Below are positions 36,309 through 45,415 of a stretch of DNA of 64,000 nt, piece by piece. The notes beneath the pieces are model-generated. The model ran no database searches and was not told the DNA's origin. It saw nothing but the letters and a program-made list of their open reading frames with translations. Source of the stretch: Lentinus brumalis (Eukaryota > Basidiomycota > Agaricomycetes > Polyporales > Polyporaceae); NCBI GenBank assembly GCA_001792895.1, contig MARA01000031.1:124001-188000 (forward strand), written 5' to 3'. Position numbers and translations under genes: made by a program. Numbering within the stretch: position 1 is the stretch's first letter; every line of letters begins with the position of its first letter.

Positions 36309-39300
36309 ATGTCTCAACCTCGTTGCTTGTGCTGCAAAGCAGAGTTCAATGACAAGGCGGCACTTGGCCGGCATCTGGGTAACGCGCGGGTCTGTCAGAA
36401 GTTCTACGACGATCTCTCTACGCAGCAAGCCGCACGCACCTTGGAAGGTGCAGATTACAACCCCGCACCCATCGAGCCCCTCCGCGCGTACACACCCATA
36501 GACCTTCACGACGACCTTCACGACGTTCCTGAGGAGCCCCACCCAGGCGACGCCCCTGTGCAGAACGACAACCGAGCTTTCAAACGCCGTCGCGTGACTG
36601 TTGAGGAAGTCGAGGATGAGGACGCACCTGGCACATGGTCGCATGAATCCTATCCGGGTGCGGCGGGAGTACCCATCGGGAAAGATACGACTTTTTTCGA
36701 GAGTCTCCGCACGGCACAAAAGGCGCAAGGCATCAATCCTCACGCCCCCTTTCAGGATGACGAAGAGTGGGGATTGGTTAAGTGGTTGATAACGGAGGTG
36801 ACACAGGGCGGGGTGGACAGGTTTTCGAAGCTGCCAATCGTGAGTGAACCTGCAGATACACGCGGATATGGACTTACCGGTGGCAAAGATGCGCAACCGT
36901 GCAAAACTCAGCTTCAAGAACAAGAAAGGCTTCTTTAAGAAGATCGACAGCTTGCCGACGGGAACCTCATGGATCTGTGATCTTCTGACGGTCACCGGCG
37001 ACTTGGTGGGGCCGAAGGGGGAGAATCTCAGCGAGGAGTTGGAACTTTGGCGTCGCGACCCGGTTGAGTGCGTGAAGGAACTGATGGGGAACCCTGCGTT
37101 CGAACCGCACTCATCGTACACTCCGGTGCGAGTGAAGAAGGCAGGCGTGCGGTATTATGGCGAGATGAACACGTGCGACTGGTGGTGGGATAAACAGGTT
37201 AGTGACATCGATCTTCCGAACCGGAGAACTAAGGGAACCAAGCTGTCACAGGGCGAGCTACCTCCGGGCGCGACTGTTGCTCCGGTCATTCTGGCCTCCG
37301 ATAAAACCACTCTCACTGTCCTCCGGGGCGACAAGACAGCCTGGCCGGTATACCTCACTGTCGGCAACATCGATAAGGCAGTTCGTCGCAAGCCTTCCAA
37401 CCATGCCTTCGTCCTCTTAGGATATGTTCCAGTCGCGAAGCTGAAATGCTTCTCGGACGGTGCACGTTCCGAGGCGTTATACCGACTCTTCCACACCTGT
37501 ATGGCGAAGATGCTCGAGCCGCTGGTTGAGGCAGGCACTGTGGGAGTCGACATGACTTGCGCTGATGCTCTTGTGCGCCGTGTCTTTCCCCTGCTTGCAG
37601 CCTACATTGCAGATCACCCGGAACAATGTCTAGTTGCATGCTGCAAAGAGAACCGTTGCCCGCGATGTCTGGTACCTCGGAACGAGCGCGGGGAACCCAC
37701 TGCGTACACCCTCCGGGATCACAAGCTCACCGCCGACTTACTGAGGCGCGCTGCAGGAGAGGACCCTCCGGAACAATACGTTGAGCAGGGGCTGCGCCCA
37801 GTTCATCGCCCCTTCTGGGCTGACCTCCCCCACACCGACATCTTCTCGTGCATCGCTCCCGACATCCTGCACCAGATTCACAAGGGCGTCCTCAAGGATC
37901 ACCTCCTGGAGTGGTGTCAGGACATAGTTGGCGTAGACGAGCTCGATGCTCGCTTTGCGACGCTACCCGAGGCCCACGGACTTCGCCACTTTCACCGCGG
38001 CATCTCTGTTATTACGCAGTGGACCGGCGGAGAGGCCAAGGAGGTTGAGAAGGTCCTCCTTGGCCTCCTTGCCGGTCAAACGAGCTCGCGCGTGCAGAAG
38101 GCCGCGCGCGGCCTTGTCGACTTCTTCTACTATGCACAACTCGAGGTCCATTCAGACGACACCCTGGCGCGCATGGACGCCGCGTTGGCGGCCTTCCACG
38201 AACACAAGGACGAGTTCGTCGCACTCGGCATTCGGGAGCATTTCAACATTCCGAAATTGCACTCACTTGTCCACTACGTTGAGGCCATTCGACGCATTGG
38301 ATGCCTTGACGGGGTGAACACCGAGACGTCCGAGCGGTTGCATATTGATTTCGCCAAGAATGCTTATCGCGCGAGCAGTCGCCGGGAGTACTTTGCCCAG
38401 ATGACGACGTGGCTCCAGCGTCAGGAAGCCGTTGTCCGTAAGGATGCCTTTCTGTCTTGGGTCGCTGGTAAGCTCGATCTTGACGACCTCGAGGAGAATT
38501 CGGACACAGAGGCAGACGAGCCAGAAGAGGACGACGACGAGGATGAAGATGGGCAAGGTGGTGAAAGAACCGCAGCAGAGGACGAGGTCGCGGTTGAGAG
38601 CGTGAACGCGCTTCGCCAGCTGATGCACTCTAACGTGACGCGCGCCTACCAAATCCCCGTCAAGCCTAGCGCCTCCCGCATCTCCTTCCAAACCATCATC
38701 ACCCACTACGGCGCGACAGCAATCCTTCCTAGATTACAGCTCTACCTGGCCACCCACCACCCCAACTCGCCACCGCCAGATCTCTCAACTCCCCTCGACG
38801 TCTATCATTTCATCCACATCCTCCTTCCGCCCAACATCCACGTCGCAAATTCGAAACGCATATGCAAGGTACGGGCCAGCCCGGCTATTCCACGGAGAGA
38901 TGATAAGAAGGCGGTCCGGGAGCACTTCGATTGCGCACTGTTTGTGGAGGACGAAGTGATGCATCGCAGGGAAGGTGGTTTGGCCGGTGCGCACATATTC
39001 CACTCTTTGAAACCTGATCTTGTGCTAACATCTTGGACTACGCATGCACAGGCCTTCGCGCAGCTCAGGTGCGAGTCATATTTCGTCTGCCAGAACGGCG
39101 CGGGTATGATCAAGAACCCTTGATGTATGTACATTGGTTCCGGCCATTCCGAACGCCAGATGCTGTCACCGGTCTACCTCCCACTTCCCACTCTACGCGC
39201 GATCAAATGCGCCACGTCGAAGTAGTCCCTGCAAGCCGACTTGTACGATCTTGCTACCTCCTGCCACGATTTCGACAGGACGATCCAGAGCCCGACTGGA

Positions 39301-39445
39301 CCTCGGAGAACATCTTAGACCAGCCTCTCACCTTTGCGTTCAACCGATATTTTGATTTCCACACGTTCTGCGCACTGTCCCGTGAGTACAAGTCAATCTC
39401 ATGATCGTCCTTTACTGATGCAATCATATTGGGTATATAGTCTGA
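36309..39445 (+). CDS. Plavaka transposase (CACTA-like, DDE)
   Basis: Four exons: 36309-36839, 36889-38986, 39052-39381 and 39441-39445. The start at 36309 is preferred over an upstream in-frame codon because the N-terminal zinc finger (CLCCKAEFNDKAALGRHLGN) begins there. Features in order: acidic linker (residues ~70-120); WGLVKWLI domain; NRAKLSFKNKKGFFKKIDSLP; GDLVGPKGE; a first catalytic Asp in VILASDKTTLTVLRGDKTA; CCKENRCPRCLVP zinc-like cluster; a second Asp in IAPDILHQIHKGVLKDHLL; and a likely Glu in NTETSERLHIDFAKNAYR. A C-terminal segment AQVRVIFRLPE and MYVHWFRPF is typical of the family. No internal stops occur, so the enzyme could be active. It would cut and paste its own element. 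The 49-nt first intron joins LPI to MRNRAK. Confidence 0.88.
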
Positions 39446-39852
39446 CGAGGTGCGAGGTCCCCTGATGTTCCCCATTCAGGTCTACCTCATACCGGCTTCG
39501 ACTGGACTCCCAGACGCACACAACTGTGTATGTACCTGCCCGTTTATGCTGTAATGTACATACTCCATCGTATTAAGTACGAGTGTTGAGCCCGCGCGCT
39601 ACTACTGCATAAGTGCGACATCATAAGTGTGCGGACACCCACAGGGCGGAGGAAAAATGTTGGACGCGCACATACTGGCGATATCAGAGTGTCCGCTCTG
39701 ATTGTCCGCTACTCTTAGCGGTTCAAACCTCGCCCTTGAGAGCCCAAGTACGTGCGCTGTCGGTTGAGCGCTTGACCTCCGACGTCGCGCGCGCGGACGC
39801 ACATCGGCGCCTCCACGCAACTTCTCTCTGTCCCACCATCGGTGTCGCCAAC

Positions 39853-40685
39853 ATGAACGTCTCCGTCACTCGCACGTCGCTTATCCAGCAGCTACTACAA
39901 TGCTCTGCTACTGCCGCCAAGATGGCGTGCCAGCTTTCCTCTGGCGACCCTCGCTATCAAGACTATCGCGATGCATGCGCGACGTTCAAGGGCACTTACG
40001 AGTATACGCTGTCCCACTTTGGGTCAGCGATCAGGGCAGCAAGGGCCAGGGATGAAGAGGCGGATGGCGGGCCATTGAAGCCGAGCGAGCAGGAGAAAGA
40101 GTTCCAGATGGATGGTGCCCAGCTCGAGAAGGAAAGAGGTGAGTTTTTTGCAACATCGATCGATTCCATCCCATCCGCCCCTCATCTTGTCCCATTATTC
40201 GCTGCAGACGAACTTGATTCGCTCGTGGACAAGCTCATCCATCACCTCGCGGGTGCCGTCGAGCACCGCCTTCAAGTCGAAATCGTGCCAGGGATACGCT
40301 ACGACACTGAGGCGTACCTCGAAGAGGTCCTCCCCGACGTCGAAGACCGCATCCTCCGTCGTCTCGAGGACCGTCTTGGCATGTTCAAAGGCACGCATCC
40401 CATCTATGCTACTCTCTGCTCGGTACTTGCTCGCAGACTCGCTGCCACGATCACCGAGGACGTCGAAGATCGTGTCTACCGTTCCATCAAGCGCCGCCTC
40501 CGCGAGGACCTCAAAGATGACTTCTACATCTGTGCCAAGCCACGCATGGCCCCGGCGGCGGACTCGGAGAAAGACGACGTTTGGGACGGACGCAAGCGTT
40601 CTCGCCACGGTACGTTCACTCACATGTATACCAACATCATACTGACTCTTGTACCGCGCACGTAGTCAAGGAGGAGGAGCCTTGA
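39853..40685 (+). CDS. Small helical protein, transposon cargo gene
   Basis: Exons 39853-40138, 40208-40609 and 40666-40685. The product (about 235 residues) starts MNVSVTRTSLIQQLLQC and ends VKEEEP. It is mostly predicted helix. The C-terminal half holds a twice-used pattern (LPDVEDRILRRLEDRLG and ITEDVEDRVYRSIKRRLRED). No known domain is recognised. The first intron (69 nt) is a multiple of three without stops, so retained transcripts would also give protein. It lies between the transposase and the right end of the DNA transposon, on the transposase strand. Its function is unknown; it may be an accessory transposition factor or a passenger. Confidence 0.65.
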
Positions 40686-41035
40686 GCTTTCGAGTAGTAG
40701 CAAGTTCCGTGCTAGCCATTTAGGCTATTGAATCCTATGTAAAGTTGTAGTCGTCATCGTGCGTCACGGCATGTATCTTTGCAATCTGACCTTTGCTTGT
40801 ACGCCTACTGTATCACACTTCGTATACTTACTACTGTATCAGGCTTGCTCGTCCGCCCACAAATCATAGTCTCTGTATTACTCCCTTGTATCTAGTAATA
40901 TGCATTGCAATATTGTGTGATGGTGTTCCTGCGTCCGGCTATAGCGCGCAACAGCGTTCAACGACCTGCAACGACCTGCAATGAGATCAGCCTCCTGCAA
41001 CGCCCTGTAGGCGCCGAAAAGCGGTGTTCCTGATG

Positions 41036-41037
41036 TA
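41036..41037 (+). repeat. TA target duplication, right, of the nested DNA transposon
   Basis: TA follows the TCCTGATG terminus (41028-41035) and pairs with 33193-33194. Confidence 0.8.
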
Positions 41038-41310
41038 TGGTGCATCCTATGCACGGAATCTGTCCATCTGATCTGGAAGCTCCGATGTGAGCGCGTCATC
41101 CAGAAAGAGGGTACTGAGTTCACCAATCCGGAAATCACGAACCGGTTCTACGCCGCACTGGAGTCCAGACTCAACCTCGACAGGCGAACAGCGGCGATGG
41201 CTAAGGGCAAGAAGGCGCTAAAGCCCCCGGAAGTCGAGCAAATATGGGCCCCAATTATCGAGAACTATGTAGGGCTCCCCCAAAGTGGGTCACGAATAGC
41301 GGGGTTTTAG
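41038..41310 (+). pseudogene. LINE ORF2, C-terminal part (separated by insertion)
   Basis: The first complete codons read WCILCTESVHLIWKLRCERV, continuing to a TAG at 41308-41310. LIWKLRCERVI is the conserved C-terminal segment of Agaricomycete LINE polyproteins. The frame is exactly the continuation of the ORF2 frame at 33194 after removal of the DNA transposon and one TA, and it supplies the C-terminus the upstream part lacks. It has no start of its own and is not a gene by itself. Confidence 0.85.
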
Positions 41311-41325
41311 TGGGTATCAAGCGGG

Positions 41326-41510
41326 GTAGGTAAGGAGCCAGGCTGGCCTGACGCGGCATGACTCCTTACCTACGACGCTTAGAGTCCCACACTCAGTGCG
41401 TAAGTAGCATTTCCTCGCGGTGAATAATGGCAATATTTATTGAGACTTGTCCGAGGTTATCTATCCCTCGGACTTGTCGCCTAGCGTGTCTGGGTAATAC
41501 TCGTTACCCA
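41326..41510 (+). other. LINE 3' UTR stem-loops
   Basis: Three hairpins can be drawn. One has GTAGGTAAGGAG (41326-41337) paired with CTCCTTACCTAC (41362-41373). A second has GTCCGAGG (41449-41456) with CCTCGGAC (41466-41473). A third has TGGGTAA (41491-41497) with TTACCCA (41504-41510). They lie between the ORF2 stop and the A-tail, where reverse transcriptases of some LINEs recognise their own RNA. Confidence 0.5.
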
Positions 41511-41570
41511 TGAACTATAGGACAAGCCCTTATAGGGACCAATATGGTTCTAAGACATTTACGCTCCACC

Positions 41571-41589
41571 AAAAAAAAAAAAAAAAAAA
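41571..41589 (+). repeat. Poly(A) tail of the LINE (19 A)
   Basis: An uninterrupted run of 19 A's is followed directly by the right copy of the target duplication. It marks the 3' end of the retrotransposon. Confidence 0.8.
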
Positions 41590-41603
41590 CATTGCGGTAC
41601 ACC
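41590..41603 (+). repeat. Target-site duplication of the LINE, right copy
   Basis: CATTGCGGTACACC is identical to 20541-20554. It separates the A-tail from flanking sequence that should adjoin the SDR side in an empty-site allele. Confidence 0.7.
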
Positions 41604-41735
41604 TGTTTCTTTCAAACTCCGCTCCAACGCGGACTTTCTTCCAAATTCTTATAAACTTAGGCTCGCAAGCCAGCCTCTAGTTCTATAGCGGAAGATAGTC
41701 GTTCCTTTAGAATAGAGGCTGGTATTGTTTAACAG

Positions 41736-42036
41736 GGGGGGTGCAGGCGACCCCCCGTGGGAACGCGGAGTTTAAAGCAGCTCGAGAGCGACAGCTTCAC
41801 GCAGTCCATGAACATTTTCCAGTCCCAAAAACCTGTCTATGTCCTTCAAATCAATCATCGCTTTCCATCCAGCATTTTTCTGTATGCCTGGGGCCTTCGA
41901 ACTGCGTGAAGGAGGACGAGGGTCTGTCCCGACGCATTCGGTGGCGGTACGGTGCTCAGGCGCTCGTTCTTCCCTCTGGCAGGATTCAGACTCAGACAAC
42001 CTCCGACGTTCCCACGGGGGGTCGCCTGCACCCCCC
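41736..42036. mobile_element. 301-bp MITE with 30-bp perfect TIRs
   Basis: The arms 41736-41765 and 42007-42036 are exact reverse complements over 30 bp (outer part GGGGGGTGCAGGCGACCCCC). Each arm is also self-complementary (GGGGGGT / ACCCCCC around GCAGGCG) and can form its own hairpin. No transposase is encoded and no clear target duplication is seen. It lies 51 bp upstream of the deaminase gene start, so it may contribute to its promoter or 5' UTR. Confidence 0.75.
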
Positions 42037-42087
42037 TCACAAAGACTTCTAGACTATATAAACTCACAGGCTCTCCTCCTCATCAGC

Positions 42088-43773
42088 ATGGAACTCATCA
42101 CTGATCCTGACCGCCTGGTTCTCTTTCTGAGCGGTCTTGAAGGAGAGAGAACCTCCGCTGATCGCAGGCATAGCCCTCTCGACGAGGACACCAGCGACAA
42201 AAATGCCCATCGCTCTGACCGCACAGCACGGGGCCGCCGGGTCCTCGACGCCCTCGCCCGCCTCCTTGTTCACGACACCGATGCTCAGCCTCGACAGGTG
42301 TTTGCGGTCGCACTTGTGCCCCCCTCGCTCACACGAGAATCTGCGCAGGTCATCATCTCTGAGAACTCGGAAGTCACCGAGGTCGCCAAGAACCACGCTC
42401 GAGACATCCTACAAGGCCTCTATGGTGCTCGACAATTGGTAGACAACCAATTCCCAGGCGGCGACTCCCGCCCTCCCAAGCTTCTGCTCCCGCCCTTCAT
42501 TCCCATTGACTCCGAGGACGCCGTTCAGCGCAAGCTGGCGAACATCGAAACCGCCATCGTCCGCCACTCGTGGTCCAAGATGGTCAAGCGCTTCCGCAAG
42601 GCCGACCGCCACCTCGCGTTCTTCGAAGTTTCCGCCGCCATCCTCGCACCGGATCAGCCGGAGCGAATGTCGTCGTTGAAGGCGGAGCATGGTTGGCCTT
42701 CGGACGCCGGCTTCCTCAAGGAATTCGATAGATTGCGCCGCGGCCTCCAGGCGTTACACCAAGAACTGTCGAAATCGGTTCAAGACGGGCAGGTCCAGCG
42801 GGTGCGGGTCGTCCTGGTGCTCGTGGACGCCACCGCCAAGGCACTCAAGGCTAGCATGCCGGAAGTGTTCGATATGTGCTCAGCGTATCATCCCGGTGAG
42901 TGGGTGTCACACTGGCTTTGCAACTGACTTGAACTCCTCACAGCTGTCTCCGCATCGCCCACGCCCCGCGTCGACTTCAATCACTGGATCGGCAAGGTGC
43001 TTTCGACTCGCGCGGACTACCTACAGCTTCAGCGCATCATCTTCTCCCCGGCCTTGCGCAGTCTCCTCACTGAGCGCATTGAGGTCACGTCTACCGTACA
43101 GGAGCCGAAAACTGCTGATGCCCTCATCACCACGGACGAACTCCGCGACGCTCTATCTGGCAACGTGAACGTCGGCGACAAGGTACTATGCGAGTATCTT
43201 CGCAAGCGGTTCAAGCATCAGAAGGGCGACAGAGGTATGTCGTGGCTCTCGACGCGTGCCAGCAGTTGGGTGATCTCCGCCGCGCGTTCATCTTAGTGCG
43301 GGTCCCTGGACGAGTCCACTGTGAGTGTTCCGTCCTTGCTGAACTTGACAGGATACGGCGCGCAGGCGACACCGTCATCCCTCACGTCGGAGTGTCCAAG
43401 CCCCCGTGCGCATTCTGTTCCGAATATCTCGCTGCCTACCGCACGGTCACCGAGCACGATGTCACGACGACGCGTGGCACTCGCGGCGATACCGTGCTCG
43501 ACCCATGGCGGTGCCCCACGCTCGAGGACGAGGCCGCAGACGAGAACGTCCGCGTGGAGCTGTCGGCCAGGCTGCGCGTCCTTCTCAGACGGAAAGTGGA
43601 GACCTTCGCGAGCTCTGTGGCGTCTCAGACCACGACCGCGTCGGATGATCTTTCAAGCCCGCTTGACGAACTGGGTGCGCCATCCATCATTCGTACATGT
43701 TTTAACCCGCGTAGCTCAATGCTGCCTTTGCTTCTTAGCCGCTGATGCCCTTGAGCAGCTCGTGGGCATATGA
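42088..43773 (+). CDS. OTT_1508-like nucleic-acid deaminase family protein
   Basis: Exons 42088-42895, 42944-43234, 43297-43692 and 43739-43773. The final 46-nt intron is likely, as reading through instead stops at 43743-43745. The N-terminal ~350 residues are helical with no recognised domain. The C-terminal part has a deaminase-type zinc site: His and Glu in RVHCECSVLAEL (H-x-E) and two Cys in KPPCAFCSEY (P-C-x-x-C), with helical spacing as expected. Proteins with this arrangement form expanded fungal families assigned to the OTT_1508 group of the cytidine deaminase fold. Substrates are unproven; roles in nucleic acid editing or defence against mobile DNA have been proposed for the fold. 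The family assignment is by motif only. Confidence 0.7.
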
Positions 43774-43993
43774 GCACTGGTATCATTCTGTGTCTACCGC
43801 CATCTTTCTTCTCTTGTGCTGTCTGCTTTTTTGTTCGTAAACATACATGTGTGACACAAAGTAAGAGTCGGTTCTCAACGAACACGGAAGACCTCCGCAG
43901 GAGAGCGACGACCCGCTAATACCGCACAGCGCAGGTCTGCATCACGATTGCCCTCCACCTCGCAGTCCTCTTCACAGCACACGTCCACCTCAC

Positions 43994-45415
43994 TCACTCC
44001 CTCCATCGCCGGTGAGCTGCAGCTGGCCTCAAGAACGAAGTGTCCATCGCCTCGACGAGGTCCGAAAGACGCTTGCGGGCGTCGGCAGTCGGGCCGGGGC
44101 TGCCGTTGACGATTTCGTCCGAGACTGACGGCGGTGACGACAGCGCGCCGCCGATCGTCTGCGAGCTCGAAGCAGTCGAGACAGCCTCATCGTCATTGTC
44201 TTCGAGAAGAGTGTCTGCGTCGACGGCGATGGAGGGGAAGTCGAAGCCGAGCATGTAGTTGAACCCGAGGCCTACGCCTGAGACGGGGTGCGGACGTCCC
44301 ACGCCAACGCTCCTAGGCCGTTCGCGGACGACCGACTGCGAGGGCGGCGCCTTGGGCGTGGGGGACGCGCAGTCCGCGGCTGACACGTCCGTCGACCGGA
44401 GGAGCTTGTCCGCCCAGCCAACCGCGAAGGGCAACGAGAGTCGCTTGTAGGAGTAGATGCTGGATGCGACGCGGGTGGGGGAGCGGGCGTGGGTGTGGGT
44501 GTGGATACGGATAGCGGCGGTGTTTCTGTCGGCCAGCACGCAGAGGAGTCCGAGTCGACATAATCGAGTGTGCAGGCGCAGCTCGGCGTAGAGCCTGAGG
44601 TGCAGCTGACGAGAGACGGCGTGGAGACCACCACGCTGGGTGAGGCTGACGGACGGTCGCAGTCGTATTTGCGAAGTTCAGCGTGACGGACACCACGGCG
44701 GACGACCCAAGGATCGGTGTCGGTGTCTCCCAAGAGGTAGAGCAGTCCGAGTCGACCCCGGGTGCATCGGCGCAGCTGGCGAGCGACGACGGCGTGGAGA
44801 CGACACTACGAGCAGGAGAGCCTGATACCTCTCCATCGGCGTGTTTTCGAGCTTGGCAGGTCGCGGTCGCGGTCATGGTCACAGCGAAACCGAGAGCCTC
44901 GATGGAGACCGAAGAGGAAGAGGCGGCGGGGCTGGCAGAGGAGGCTTCAGGCGTATCCGGCGCTGTAACCTAGAGACAAGTTCCAAGTTCGAGTTCACGG
45001 CGCGAATCGAATCCGGTTTTAGTACCCATGGGGCGAGTCAGGGGTATGACGGATATGACTAACCTGGACCGCGTCGACCACCGAGGCTCAGGAAGCGCAA
45101 ACCAATCCCAACCTCCACGAAGTCCGGCTGTCAGTGTATGCGCGTCCCGAGTCCGCCGGCCTTCGCCCTTCTCTGAATCTTCAGGTCTTCAGCACCAACG
45201 TCGGCCGCCGTGGGATCAAGGCAACCCTCCTAGACTGTACAGACAGAGACACGGTGATATTGACGTTGATACCGACACCGAACCCGACCCCAACGCGCCC
45301 GATGGTAGATGAAGACAGTCACCGCTCCAGCGCACACTACCGGGGTGAGCACAAAGACCAGCACGAGCGCCAGGATCCCACAAGACCACGAATGGAATGC
45401 CGCCAGATCTGACAT
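43994..45415 (-). CDS. Probable single-pass membrane protein with Ser/Thr-rich tail
   Basis: A minus-strand coding pattern runs from ATG at 45415 (MSDLAAFHSWSCG) to a stop at 43994. A hydrophobic segment follows the start (ILALVLVFVLTPVVCAGAVT). Later exons carry a Ser/Thr/Pro-rich domain with two related blocks (SVVSTPSSLASC ... VDSDCSTSWETPTP and SVVVSTPSLVSC ... VDSDSSACWPTETPP), then FDFPSIAVDADTLLEDNDDE and a C-terminus RKRLSDLVEAMDTSF. The internal splice sites between 45280 and 44500 could not all be placed in phase. The family is not recognised; it resembles membrane proteins with a disordered cytoplasmic tail. Confidence 0.4.

Larger units (their letters stand above)
33195..41035. 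mobile_element. Plavaka-type (CACTA-like) DNA transposon carrying three genes
   Basis: The 7841-bp element has short terminal inverted repeats (CATCAGGAGGACCTGC at left; CATCAGGAACACCGC as the reverse complement at right) and TA duplications. The outer ~140 bp on both sides are rich in TTGCA/ATTGCA repeats in both orientations, as CACTA-type elements have in subterminal regions. It holds a minus-strand DUF6532 gene (36117-33607), a divergent Plavaka transposase gene (36309-39445) and a small gene (39853-40685). It is inserted in ORF2 of the LINE and is therefore younger than it. The transposase appears intact, so the copy could be recent. Plavaka is known as a basidiomycete transposase group related to CACTA/EnSpm. 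Confidence 0.85.
20555..41589 (+). mobile_element. Non-LTR retrotransposon (LINE, Tad1/I-like), interrupted by a DNA transposon
   Basis: The element runs from the G-rich 5' end at 20555 through ORF1 (24270-27698) and ORF2 (28362-33194, continued at 41038-41310), a 3' UTR with hairpins, and a 19-A tail (41571-41589). Endonuclease, RT and RNase H order and the CCHC knuckle of ORF1 place it with Tad1/I-type elements known in fungi. Without the nested 7.84-kb element and one TA, it is about 13.2 kb, long for the class; the extra length is a 3.7-kb 5' region that could itself hold older insertions. The flanking 14-16 bp duplication supports these outer limits. The copy is broken by the nested insertion and has a probable frameshift in ORF1. 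Confidence 0.75.

Noticed and set aside
41038..41589. Independent 5'-truncated LINE copy
   Set aside because: The fragment begins exactly at the end of the DNA transposon and its frame continues the interrupted ORF2, so it is the 3' end of the same LINE.
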